26,544 bases of DNA from CAG-533 sp022779465. Its GTDB lineage: Bacteria; Bacillota_I; Bacilli_A; RF39; UBA660. The number at the start of each line of letters is the position of its first letter. Within the stretch, counting starts at the first letter, position 1. This document shows positions 15,150-22,751 of the stretch, piece by piece. Under the pieces are notes generated by a model. That model was not told the DNA's origin, did no database searches, and saw only the letters and a list, made by a program, of their open reading frames with translations. The translations under genes were made by a program, and so were the position numbers. The DNA lies in the NCBI GenBank assembly GCA_022779465.1, contig JALFTB010000029.1, positions 1 to 26,544 on the forward strand, written 5' to 3'.

Positions 15150-16268
15150 ATGAATACAGTAAAAGAAAATATGCTTAAATATGAAAAACTATATAATAAA
15201 TATGCAACACTAGATAAAGATGCCATTAGATTAGAACCATATGAAGAAGATATAAGACCAAATTATTATCGTGATATCGATCGTATAATCCATTCATCAA
15301 GTTATACTAGATATATGGATAAAACTCAAGTATTCTCTCTTAATGATAATGACAATATCTCTAAAAGAATGGTTCATGTTCAATTAGTATCTAAAATAGC
15401 TCGTACTATTGGAAGAGCCTTATCTTTAAATGAAGATCTTATTGAAGCAATTGCTCTAGGCCATGATTTAGGTCACACTCCATTTGGACATGTTGGTGAA
15501 AAAATTTTAAATGAAATAAGTCTTAAACATAATGAAGGATACTTTAATCACAATGTTCAAAGTGTCCGAGAATTAATGGTCCTTGAAGATAATGGTTTAG
15601 GTAAAAATATTTGTGTTCAAGTATTAGATGGAATTTTATGTCATAATGGTGAACTAGAACTTCAAGAATATAAACCTAAAAAGAAAACTGTTGAAGATTT
15701 TCTTAATGATTACAACAGTTGTTATACTGAAAAAAATTATGTAACTACGTTAGTTCCCATGACATTAGAAGGTTGTGTTGTCAGAATATCTGATATTATT
15801 GGTTATCTAGGTAGAGATATTGAAGATGCTGAAAAAATAGGAATGATAAAAAAAGAAGATATTCCTGAAAACATTACAAAAGTATTAGGTAACACTAATA
15901 AAGATATCGTAAATACCATCATTTTAGACCTTATAAGCAATAGTTTAGGTAAATCATATATAAAAGTTAGTGATAAAGTATTTAATGCTATAAAAGAGCT
16001 TAAAACATTTAATTATATTAATATCTATAATAAATGTCATACTAAAGAAGAATTAGATAACTTTGAATTAATGTTTAATACCCTATATGAAAAACTATTA
16101 GATATATTATATAAAGAAGATAAAAATCATAATATTTATACAAATTATTTAAACAATATGTCAGAAAAATATCTAAAAAATACTACTAAAGAAAGAATAG
16201 TAATAGATTATATAGCTGGTATGACTGATGACTATTTTATTAGAGAATATAAAAACTATCAAGATTAA
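15150..16268 (+). CDS. HD-domain dGTPase-like triphosphohydrolase
   Basis: A cytoplasmic HD-superfamily protein (372 residues) of the dGTP triphosphohydrolase type, which cuts dNTPs to nucleosides and triphosphate. It shows the family opening RDIDRIIHSSSYTRYMDKTQVF (41-62), H76 in MVHVQLVSKIA, the metal pair H105-D106 in LGHDLGHTPFGH (with H109 and H114), and a later D in VRISDIIGYLGRD. AAGGAGG sits just before ATG. It is shorter than the E. coli Dgt (about 505) and closer to the shorter Firmicutes forms. Preference for dGTP over other dNTPs is not determined. Confidence 0.88.
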   Translation: MNTVKENMLKYEKLYNKYATLDKDAIRLEPYEEDIRPNYYRDIDRIIHSSSYTRYMDKTQVFSLNDNDNISKRMVHVQLVSKIARTIGRALSLNEDLIEAIALGHDLGHTPFGHVGEKILNEISLKHNEGYFNHNVQSVRELMVLEDNGLGKNICVQVLDGILCHNGELELQEYKPKKKTVEDFLNDYNSCYTEKNYVTTLVPMTLEGCVVRISDIIGYLGRDIEDAEKIGMIKKEDIPENITKVLGNTNKDIVNTIILDLISNSLGKSYIKVSDKVFNAIKELKTFNYINIYNKCHTKEELDNFELMFNTLYEKLLDILYKEDKNHNIYTNYLNNMSEKYLKNTTKERIVIDYIAGMTDDYFIREYKNYQD

Positions 16269-16280
16269 CTTGATAGTTTT
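16252..16280. terminator. Bidirectional terminator between dGTPase-like gene and rny
   Basis: A perfect 12-bp stem (AAAACTATCAAG 16252-16263 with CTTGATAGTTTT 16269-16280) has a 5-base loop. It lies over both stop codons of the converging genes. Confidence 0.8.
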
Positions 16281-17832
16281 ATTTTGCCTCTTCAGAAGCT
16301 CTAGTTTCTCTAATAACAGTAATTTTAATTGTACCTGGATATTGCATCTCAGCTTCAATTTTCTCTTTCATTTCACGAGCTATTTTAAATGATGTTAAAT
16401 CATCAACTTCATCTGGTTTAACAATAACTCTAACTTCTCTACCAGCTTGCATTGCATAAGTTTTATCAACACCATCAAAACTATTACCAATGTTTTCAAG
16501 TTCTTCTAAACGTTTAATATAGTTTTCCATAGTGTCATTTCTTGCACCTGGTCTAGCAGCAGATAAAGTATCAGCAATAGAAACTAATACAGCAATAACA
16601 CTTTTAGCTTCTTTATCGCCATGATGAGATTCAATTGAATTTAAAACAATTTCATTTTCACCATATTTTTTGGCAAGATCTGCACCTATTTCAACATGAG
16701 AACCTTCCATTTCAAAATCAATTGATTTACCAATATCATGAAGTAATCCCGCTCTCTTAGCTAAATTAACATTTTCCCCTAATTCACTAGCCATTATTCC
16801 ACATAAATAAGCTACCTCTTTAGAATGTTGTAAAGCATTTTGACCATAACTTGTTCTAAAATTTAATCTACCTACTAAATTAACTAATTCAGGATCCATT
16901 TTTGTAATACCAAGTTCATAAATTGCTTCATTACCAATTTCTGTAACTCTAGTATTCATATCCCTACAAGTCTTATCGTAAATTTCTTCAATTCTAGTTG
17001 GATGAATTCTACCATCTTTAACTAAAGTTTCAATAGTTTGCTTAGCTATTTCCCTTCTAAATGGATCAAAAGATGAAATAACAATAGCTTCAGGTGTATC
17101 ATCAATAATTAAATCAACACCAGTAACAGCTTCAATAGTTCTGATATTTCTACCTTCTCTACCAATTAATCTACCCTTCATTTCATCATTAGGTAATGAA
17201 ATAGTACTAACAGTTTGAATAGTAGTTACATCATTAGCATATTTTTCCATTGAATTAACCAATAAATTTTTAGCCTTTTTATCAACCTCTAATTTAGCCT
17301 CAGCTTCCTTATCTTTGATATATTCAGCAATTTCTTTACTCATACTTGATTCAACTCTCTCCATAATCAAATCATGAGCTTTTTCCTTAGAGAATTTGGC
17401 AATAGTCTCTAATCTTTCCATTTCTTCCTTAAGAAGATCATCCATTTTTAATTCTTTTTCTTGTATTGTTTTTTGTAAAGCATTTAAATTCTTATCTTTT
17501 TGTTCTAAAAGATTATCTCTATTTTGAAGCATTTCTTCACGTTTATCTAAAGACTTCTCCCTTTGTAAAAGTCTCTCTTCACTACCTTGAATTTCAGACT
17601 TCTTCTCTTTAATTTCACGATCAACTTCTTGTTTTAATTTATAAGATTCCTCTTTTAATTCTATAATGCTATCTCTTTTAGCTTTTTCAGCTTCTTTTTT
17701 AGCATCATTTATAATTTTTTCTGCCTTTTTTCCAGCACCAGCACCAGTTAATATGATTATTGCATATATAGTAGTGCCGCCTAATATTAATCCAATAAAA
17801 AGAGTTAAAATGGAAGTACCATTAAAATCCAT
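16279..17832 (-). CDS. rny: Ribonuclease Y
   Basis: A membrane-anchored endoribonuclease that starts decay of many mRNAs in Firmicutes. The 517 residues match the usual length of about 520. There is an N-terminal span (about 7-31), a long charged coiled coil (about 35-190), a KH domain with GRLIGREGRNIRTIEAVTG, an HD domain with LLHDIGKSID and the later SHHGD, and a C-terminal domain ending ITVIRETRASEEAK. ATG at 17832 has GGAGG upstream. Its own promoter lies at 17884-17912, so it need not depend on recA readthrough. Confidence 0.96.
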   Translation of the reverse strand: MDFNGTSILTLFIGLILGGTTIYAIIILTGAGAGKKAEKIINDAKKEAEKAKRDSIIELKEESYKLKQEVDREIKEKKSEIQGSEERLLQREKSLDKREEMLQNRDNLLEQKDKNLNALQKTIQEKELKMDDLLKEEMERLETIAKFSKEKAHDLIMERVESSMSKEIAEYIKDKEAEAKLEVDKKAKNLLVNSMEKYANDVTTIQTVSTISLPNDEMKGRLIGREGRNIRTIEAVTGVDLIIDDTPEAIVISSFDPFRREIAKQTIETLVKDGRIHPTRIEEIYDKTCRDMNTRVTEIGNEAIYELGITKMDPELVNLVGRLNFRTSYGQNALQHSKEVAYLCGIMASELGENVNLAKRAGLLHDIGKSIDFEMEGSHVEIGADLAKKYGENEIVLNSIESHHGDKEAKSVIAVLVSIADTLSAARPGARNDTMENYIKRLEELENIGNSFDGVDKTYAMQAGREVRVIVKPDEVDDLTSFKIAREMKEKIEAEMQYPGTIKITVIRETRASEEAK

Positions 17833-17883
17833 AATGTTCCTCCATATTCTATATAGTAAATTATAAATAATTTCTATAATTTA

Positions 17884-17912
17884 ATTATAAAGTTTATTAA
17901 GAAAATAATCAA
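17884..17912 (-). promoter_or_regulatory. Promoter of rny
   Basis: Minus strand: -35 TTGATT (17907-17912), 17-base spacer, -10 TATAAT (17884-17889), giving a leader of about 45 bases. Confidence 0.65.
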
Positions 17913-17932
17913 GTAAATTAACTTAAACAAAA

Positions 17933-17954
17933 AGCAATATAAAAATATATTGCT
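17933..17954 (-). terminator. Terminator after recA
   Basis: Minus strand: stem AGCAATATA, loop TTTT, stem TATATTGCT, then TTTT. It lies between the recA stop and the rny promoter. Confidence 0.75.
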
Positions 17955-17980
17955 CTTATTTTAAGTATTAATAATTTAAA

Positions 17981-19009
17981 TTAATCTTCTTTTTTCTTTT
18001 TATTTTTAGGTACAATACCATAAACTTCTCTAACTTTAGTATCAATTTCTTCTAATAAAGCTGGATTATCTTTTAAGTATTGTTTAACATTTTCTCTACC
18101 TTGACCAATTTTCTCATTATTATAACTAAACCAAGCTCCTGATTTATTAATAATATTATTTTCTACTGCTAAATCTACTAATTCACCAGTTCTACTTACA
18201 CCTTCACCATACATAATATCAACTGTTGCAGTTTTAAAAGGAGGAGCTACTTTATTTTTAACAACTTTAATATTAGTTTTATTACCAATTACACTATCTC
18301 CACTCTTAATTTGTTCACCACGTCTAATATCTAATCTAATTGTAGAATAGAATTTTAAAGCTCTTCCACCCGGTGTAGTTTCTGGATTTCCAAATAATAC
18401 ACCAACTTTTTCTCTTAATTGATTAATAAATATTGCAGTTGTTTTTGTTTTAGAAATTGTACCAGATAATTTTCTTAATGCTTGAGACATTAATCTTGCT
18501 TGTAATCCAACATGTGAATCACCCATTTCACCCTCAATTTCAGCTTGTGGAACTAATGCTGCTACTGAATCTATAACAACAATATTAACTGCTTCACTTC
18601 TAACTAAAGCTTCACATATTTCTAAAGCTTGTTCACCAGTATCTGGTTGACTTAATAATAATTCATTAATATTTACTCCTAATTTTTTTGCATAAACAGG
18701 ATCTAAGGCATGTTCAGCATCTATAAAGGCTGCTCTTCCACCTTCTTTTTGTACTTCAGCAATAGCTTGTAAAGCAATCGTAGTTTTACCAGAAGATTCT
18801 GGCCCATAAATTTCAATAATTCTTCCCTTTGGAAAACCACCAACACCAAGTGCTACATCTAAACTTAATGAACCAGTAGAAGTAACATCAATTTCCATAT
18901 GTTCACTACTACCAAGTTTCATAATAGCACCTTTACCAAATTGTTTTTCTATATCGGCTAAAACCTGTTCTAATGCTTTATCCTTATCTTTTGTTTCACT
19001 TATTTTCAA
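17981..19009 (-). CDS. recA: Recombinase A
   Basis: RecA forms filaments on single-stranded DNA for homologous recombination and triggers LexA self-cleavage. The 342 residues show the KALEQVLADIEKQFGKG start, Walker A GPESSGKT at 69-76, the AEHALDP block, the VVIDSVAAL Walker B, the DNA-binding loop with MGDSHVGLQARLMSQALRKL, and a lysine/acid-rich tail. It starts with TTG at 19009 after AGGTGA (six-base spacing). Its promoter with an SOS box upstream shows damage control. Confidence 0.97.
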   Translation of the reverse strand: MKISETKDKDKALEQVLADIEKQFGKGAIMKLGSSEHMEIDVTSTGSLSLDVALGVGGFPKGRIIEIYGPESSGKTTIALQAIAEVQKEGGRAAFIDAEHALDPVYAKKLGVNINELLLSQPDTGEQALEICEALVRSEAVNIVVIDSVAALVPQAEIEGEMGDSHVGLQARLMSQALRKLSGTISKTKTTAIFINQLREKVGVLFGNPETTPGGRALKFYSTIRLDIRRGEQIKSGDSVIGNKTNIKVVKNKVAPPFKTATVDIMYGEGVSRTGELVDLAVENNIINKSGAWFSYNNEKIGQGRENVKQYLKDNPALLEEIDTKVREVYGIVPKNKKKKED

Positions 19010-19042
19010 GTTGTTTCACCTATTCTTTCTCTTACAATATTA

Positions 19043-19071
19043 ATTTTAATATATATAAATTTAAAAGTCAA
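19043..19071 (-). promoter_or_regulatory. Promoter of recA
   Basis: Minus strand: -35 TTGACT (19066-19071), 17-base spacer, -10 TAAAAT (19043-19048), 33 bases before the TTG start. Confidence 0.7.
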
Positions 19072-19080
19072 TACTTTTTT

Positions 19081-19094
19081 CGAACAATTATTCG
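19081..19094. promoter_or_regulatory. LexA/DinR SOS box upstream of recA
   Basis: CGAACAATTATTCG matches the Firmicutes consensus CGAAC-N4-GTTCG with one change (ATTCG). It lies 9 bases upstream of the recA -35, a repressor position typical for SOS genes. Confidence 0.75.
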
Positions 19095-19120
19095 TCTAAT
19101 TTTTAAAATCTGCAAAAATA

Positions 19121-19147
19121 AAAAATGTAGATTATTTCTACATTTTT
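19121..19147 (-). terminator. Terminator after pgsA
   Basis: An 11-bp stem (AAAAATGTAGA 19121-19131 with TCTACATTTTT 19137-19147) has a 5-base loop and A/T-rich flanks. It overlaps the pgsA stop codon and insulates recA. Confidence 0.7.
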
Positions 19148-19734
19148 GTAAACATAAAATCTTTATTAGCTATAAAATATTGAATACCTGAATAAATAGA
19201 TAAAACACATGCAGCTAATATTAAATAATAACCTAAACTTACTCCAATTAATTCAAATGGTAAATCTCCAATCATAACTAAAGAAATACCAGTCATCATA
19301 AATACAGTCTTTATTTTACCCCAAATACTAGCAGCTACAACTTTACCCTTAGAACCAGCCATCATCTTAATACAATCAACAATAGTATCTCTTGTAATAA
19401 TAATAACAGGAACAACTACAGGTAAAACTCCATCACAAGCCAAAATAATTAAAATACCATTAACTAAAATTTTATCAGCAATAGCATCCATAACTTTTCC
19501 TAAATCAGTAACAATATTTCTTTTTCTTGCAATATTACCATCTAAAAAATCAGTAAAAGATGCAATCATAAATAAAATACCACATATAATATATTTTAAA
19601 TTAACTGTAACTCTACCAGCAACTAAATATGTAGGAAAATCATAACCTACATCATGAAAAGGGAACATCATAATTATTAAAATAATAATTGATAAAATAA
19701 TTCTTCCTAAAGTAATTTTATTTGGTAAATTCAT
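19138..19734 (-). CDS. pgsA: CDP-diacylglycerol-glycerol-3-phosphate 3-phosphatidyltransferase
   Basis: An integral membrane enzyme that makes phosphatidylglycerol phosphate, precursor of phosphatidylglycerol and hence of lipoteichoic acid donors. The 198 residues carry the complete CDP-alcohol phosphatidyltransferase motif: D62, D65-G66, A69-R70, G79, D83 and D87 (TDFLDGNIAR...GKVMDAIADK). Several membrane spans flank it, and the start MNLPNKITLGRI is typical. GGAGAG precedes ATG. It follows rodZ by 31 bases in the conserved rodZ-pgsA-recA order, without a cinA gene between. Confidence 0.95.
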   Translation of the reverse strand: MNLPNKITLGRIILSIIILIIMMFPFHDVGYDFPTYLVAGRVTVNLKYIICGILFMIASFTDFLDGNIARKRNIVTDLGKVMDAIADKILVNGILIILACDGVLPVVVPVIIITRDTIVDCIKMMAGSKGKVVAASIWGKIKTVFMMTGISLVMIGDLPFELIGVSLGYYLILAACVLSIYSGIQYFIANKDFMFTKM

Positions 19735-19765
19735 AACTAATCTCTCCTAAAAATAAATTGTATAA

Positions 19766-20212
19766 TTATCTTTGTAATTGATTTATACTCCATATTATAA
19801 CTAATATAACCATAATAACTATCGCTATAATACTAAATATAAATTGTTTATTACTATTAATTGGTGCAGCTTTTGTATAAGGAGAAGCAATTCTATCATC
19901 ATTAGCTTCTTCTTCAATAGTATTTTTAACTGCTTGTTCTATTCTTTCCATTGGTATTTTTGAAGTCTTTTCAAACATATATTCATTAAATTCATCGATA
20001 ACTTCTTCACTATTTAAGCCTAAGTATTTAGCATAATCTGAAATATACTTCTTAAGTTCAAAAATATCTTTAAAAGCACCTATATTTCCTTCTTCTAACT
20101 GAGTTAATACAAGTACTGGAATCTCAAGATCTTTACTTACCTCTTCCAAAGATACCCCTGACATTTCTCTTGTACTCTTAAGCACTTCGCTAATCTCGCT
20201 TATAAATGTCAC
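19766..20212 (-). CDS. rodZ: RodZ-like helix-turn-helix membrane protein
   Basis: A 148-residue protein: an N-terminal Xre-like helix-turn-helix domain (about 7-70; LKSTREMSGVSLEEVSKDLEIP ...), a charged linker and one membrane span near the C-terminus (about 122-143). This is a short RodZ/YmfM form without the periplasmic domain. RodZ links MreB to the membrane during cell elongation. The start is uncertain: GTG at 20212 overlaps the end of the strong site AAGGAG; the in-frame ATA at 20203 has ideal 8-base spacing. It follows RNase P RNA and precedes pgsA. The short form could also be a membrane-bound regulator. Confidence 0.85.
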   Translation of the reverse strand: MTFISEISEVLKSTREMSGVSLEEVSKDLEIPVLVLTQLEEGNIGAFKDIFELKKYISDYAKYLGLNSEEVIDEFNEYMFEKTSKIPMERIEQAVKNTIEEEANDDRIASPYTKAAPINSNKQFIFSIIAIVIMVILVIIWSINQLQR

Positions 20213-20233
20213 TCCTTTTTTTTAATAAAAAAA

Positions 20234-20570
20234 TAATATCTAATAAGCCATGTTCTGTCCCTATAAATAGGTGGCAAACATTTATCTACCTTACAGTCCT
20301 TTCTTAATTTCATTTCATCTCGAAAGGTTCCCCTACCAAATTTGGGTTTCTCACTCACGGGGTTTACCACGTTCCACTTTATTCGTTTCCAAATAAACTC
20401 GTCTCTTTGGCACTTTATGTCTAATATAACCATTTGACAGGCTACCTCGACGCCGTTAGTAAAAACTACCTAAGGTTATTTATTCCCTTAGCGTGAACAC
20501 TAAAATCATCGCAGATTTTGTGAGCATGGACTTTCCTCTACATTAAATGCAGCGTTTGCCTAAGATATTA
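20234..20570 (-). ncRNA. rnpB: RNase P RNA (M1-type ribozyme, Bacillus type B likely)
   Basis: The catalytic RNA that removes 5' leaders from pre-tRNAs. On the minus strand the universally conserved GAGGAAAGTCC (P4 5' side) lies near 20530-20542, followed at the other end by ACAGAACATGGCTTA (about 20246-20264). GGTAAACCCC, TTCGAGATGAAAT and the CACCTATTT region are also recognisable. P1 closes perfectly: TAATATCT (5', 20563-20570) with AGATATTA (3', 20234-20241), so both ends are well placed; T residues follow. The 5' end overlaps the gpsB stop codon by 3 bases. An open frame inside it (20209-20433) is not a gene. Confidence 0.96.
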
Positions 20571-20894
20571 CTCTCTACCATAAACTATTTTTTCTAAATT
20601 AGATAATCTTCTAAGTAAATCAGAATTATTCATTTGACCATTTCCAGAATTACCATCAGAAGAAGCTTCAATACTAGCTTTTAACTTACGATACTCAGCT
20701 TGTAATTTCTTATTATCTTCAATCAAATCTAAATTATCTTTTTCTAGTTTTTTAATTGTACGTAAGAATTCTGTATAATCTCTTATTACCATGTCAAGAA
20801 ATTTATCAACTTCTTGCATACGATAACCTCTAGCATCAATTTTAAACTCATGATCTAATATTTCTTCAGGAGTTAAATATAATTTATCTTCCAT
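20568..20894 (-). CDS. gpsB: GpsB/DivIVA-domain cell division protein
   Basis: A small coiled-coil protein (108 residues) that coordinates peptidoglycan synthesis between elongation and division. Its N-terminal DivIVA domain reads LTPEEILDHEFKIDARGYRMQEVDKFLD, then comes a coiled coil (about 40-75), a short Ser/Gly/Asn linker and a C-terminal helix LLRRLSNLEKIVYGRE, the arrangement of GpsB rather than of longer DivIVA. The second of two adjacent ATGs (20894) is chosen since AAGGTGG is seven bases from it. It lies next to rnpB as in Bacillus. Confidence 0.93.
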   Translation of the reverse strand: MEDKLYLTPEEILDHEFKIDARGYRMQEVDKFLDMVIRDYTEFLRTIKKLEKDNLDLIEDNKKLQAEYRKLKASIEASSDGNSGNGQMNNSDLLRRLSNLEKIVYGRE

Positions 20895-20932
20895 CATACA
20901 GCCACCTTCTTACAAATATAATTTTATTATTA

Positions 20933-21031
20933 TTAATGTTTTTTGTCAAGAGAAGCTTTGATACTTAAATAGTTCTCAAAAAAAGAAATTTTATCAACTT
21001 TTTTAATTAATTTATTATAAATATTATTCAT
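20933..21031 (-). CDS. Possible 32-residue small protein
   Basis: ATG at 21031 with AGGTGAT five bases upstream opens a 32-codon frame ending at 20933 before gpsB. It is lysine-rich (begins MNNIYNKLIKK), without membrane segment or known motif. The ribosome-binding site is better than chance, but such short frames in AT-rich DNA are often not genes. Confidence 0.3.
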   Translation of the reverse strand: MNNIYNKLIKKVDKISFFENYLSIKASLDKKH

Positions 21032-21102
21032 TCTTATCACCTAAAAAAGCATATCATAATTAAGTTCTTAATTATTATGTTCGACAAAAAATTACAAAAA
21101 AA

Positions 21103-21118
21103 AAGACCATAAGGTCTT
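21103..21118 (-). terminator. Terminator after the sortase-type surface protein gene
   Basis: Minus strand: AAGACC-TTAT-GGTCTT followed by about eight T residues. It begins at the stop codon of the gene ending at 21117. Confidence 0.8.
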
Positions 21119-21947
21119 AAATTTGTTTAAATAAATTTTTCTTGCTAGTTACTACTGCAATAGCCCCTAGTCCTAATAATATGCCAGCTAAAGGTAAGAT
21201 AATATCTTCTACCCCTGTTTTAGGACTATCTGGTTTTTGAGGTTCTGGTACATTTGGAGTTTTTGAATTATTACATAAAATCCATTTCTTATCAATTGTA
21301 ATAACTGGTCTAATTGCATATTTACTACCACCAGCAGCTTCTGTAAATGCTGTAATATCTTCAGCTTCAATAGTAGCCCAAACATCATTATCACCATTAC
21401 CAGTACGACCTTGTTTATATTTAGCTACATAAACAGCATCTTCACCTTCAGTAATTTGTGTCCAATAATTATACATAAATGGTTGTTCAGCAGCTGAATA
21501 AATTGGAGCAGCAAATGAATTCTTTCCTAAGATTTCATATACTCCTTTATCATTTTTAGTAATGCCTAAATTAGTTAAATCAGTAGTACTAAGTAATCTA
21601 CGACTTTCAGCAATATCTACCCAACCTTTTTCTTGAGCATATTTTGTTAATACAGTTTTAATATAAGCTTTTTCAAAAACATTTGTTAAAGTGTGTCCAT
21701 CTTGTTCTTCAGAATCAAAGATATCTTGACCAATAACCATATCTAATAAAATAGTTACTGTAGTATCTCCAGCTTTACTTTCCGCAATAACATGACCACC
21801 AATACCTTTTAAATCAGTAGTATCCTCTTTACCATAAAGATTAATAGATACATCATCTCTTAAATTAAAAGTTTCAGAAACAGCCATAGCATCTACACCA
21901 AAAGGTACCAACATTAAGCCCAATAATAATAAAATAACTTTTTTCAT
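21117..21947 (-). CDS. Cell-wall-anchored surface protein with SPKTG sorting signal
   Basis: A secreted protein of 276 residues: a signal peptide (about 1-19, KKVILLLLGLMLVPFGVDA), an extracellular domain and a C-terminal sorting signal SPKTG followed by a hydrophobic span (DIILPLAGILLGLGAIAVV) and a charged tail (SKKNLFKQI). The variant of LPXTG suggests sortase anchoring to peptidoglycan. The domain ends YAIRPVITIDKKWIL and includes an FMYNYWTQITEGEDAVYVA segment, reminiscent of DUF6273-type modules of gut Bacillota; this is resemblance only. GAGGAG is six bases before ATG. Own promoter and terminator: monocistronic. Confidence 0.85.
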   Translation of the reverse strand: MKKVILLLLGLMLVPFGVDAMAVSETFNLRDDVSINLYGKEDTTDLKGIGGHVIAESKAGDTTVTILLDMVIGQDIFDSEEQDGHTLTNVFEKAYIKTVLTKYAQEKGWVDIAESRRLLSTTDLTNLGITKNDKGVYEILGKNSFAAPIYSAAEQPFMYNYWTQITEGEDAVYVAKYKQGRTGNGDNDVWATIEAEDITAFTEAAGGSKYAIRPVITIDKKWILCNNSKTPNVPEPQKPDSPKTGVEDIILPLAGILLGLGAIAVVTSKKNLFKQI

Positions 21948-21985
21948 ACTTATCTCCTCTTTTTATTTTACCTATTCTTAAAATA

Positions 21986-22014
21986 AATATAACACATAAT
22001 ATTTATTTTAACAA
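21986..22014 (-). promoter_or_regulatory. Promoter of the sortase-type surface protein gene
   Basis: Minus strand: -35 TTGTTA (22009-22014), 17-base spacer, -10 TATATT (21986-21991). Confidence 0.55.
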
Positions 22015-22023
22015 TATTTAATC

Positions 22024-22052
22024 TTTAATTTTACATAACTTTATGGTATATT
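22024..22052 (+). promoter_or_regulatory. Promoter of the VUT-like membrane protein gene
   Basis: Plus strand: -35 TTTAAT (22024-22029), 17-base spacer, -10 TATATT (22047-22052), then AAAGGGTG before ATG at 22077. Confidence 0.45.
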
Positions 22053-22076
22053 AAATTAAGAATAAAGGGTGTTGCA

Positions 22077-22718
22077 ATGAAAACAAAATTTAATTTTTAC
22101 TCAATTATTTTATATATGCTTTTAATAATATCTTGCTTATTTAATGGAATAACTATTAAAATTGGCCAAAATTTAAATATCAACATAGGATTAATCGTAT
22201 ATTCATTTACTTTCTTATTTACAGCATTATTATTTGAAAAACATAAAATGAAAGAATCAAAAAAATCAATTCTAACCGCAACAATATTAACATTCATATT
22301 TTATGTAATATGTTCACTAATATGTTCTTTACCAATGATTGATAATGAAAAAATAGAAAGTTTAAAAAATATCATATCACCTAATGCCGTTAAAATAGCT
22401 TCATTTAAACTATATTATCCAAATTTAAATCTAATTTCATTATTAATAATATTCTTATTAACTCATTATATTTTCTTAATTATATATGATTTAATTAAAG
22501 ATAATTCAAACTATCTAATAGGATTTATTCTAGCAATTATAATATCATTTATATTAGATCAAACTTTCTATACATCAATATCAAATATATATAATGTAGT
22601 TGTAAATGACTTAAACACAATTGAAATAATTAAACAATTAACAGCTAATTACTTTGTAGTTATATGCTCATCAGTAATTTGTTTATTTATCTATCCAATC
22701 CTTAAAAGAAAATATTAA
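22077..22718 (+). CDS. Polytopic membrane protein, possibly VUT/YhhQ-like
   Basis: A 213-residue protein with about six membrane spans (11-27, 36-52, 66-86, 115-137, 145-165, 190-208). The order of spans and the segment NIGLIVYSFTFLFTALLFEKHKMKESKKSI recall the queuosine-precursor transporter (VUT/YhhQ) family, where a similar 'VYPLTF...E..GKK.A' block occurs. The characteristic acidic residues are only partly present, so this is a weak assignment and an unrelated small transporter is possible. It is monocistronic, between a promoter and a terminator. Confidence 0.75.
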   Translation: MKTKFNFYSIILYMLLIISCLFNGITIKIGQNLNINIGLIVYSFTFLFTALLFEKHKMKESKKSILTATILTFIFYVICSLICSLPMIDNEKIESLKNIISPNAVKIASFKLYYPNLNLISLLIIFLLTHYIFLIIYDLIKDNSNYLIGFILAIIISFILDQTFYTSISNIYNVVVNDLNTIEIIKQLTANYFVVICSSVICLFIYPILKRKY

Positions 22719-22724
22719 CATTTA

Positions 22725-22751
22725 AAAAGAGCGATTATTCTTCGCTCTTTT
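22725..22751. terminator. Bidirectional terminator between VUT-like gene and pnp
   Basis: The stem AAAAGAGCGA (22725-22734) with TCGCTCTTTT (22742-22751), loop 7 bases, covers the pnp stop codon and has T-rich flanks on both strands. Confidence 0.8.

Noticed and set aside
20209..20433. Open frame of 74 codons on the minus strand
   Set aside because: It lies entirely within the RNase P RNA, whose conserved core and P1 stem are clear; the frame is incidental.
21080..21090. Half SOS box (TCGAACATA on the minus strand) upstream of gpsB
   Set aside because: Only one half-site matches; the other half lacks TTCG, unlike the full palindrome at recA.
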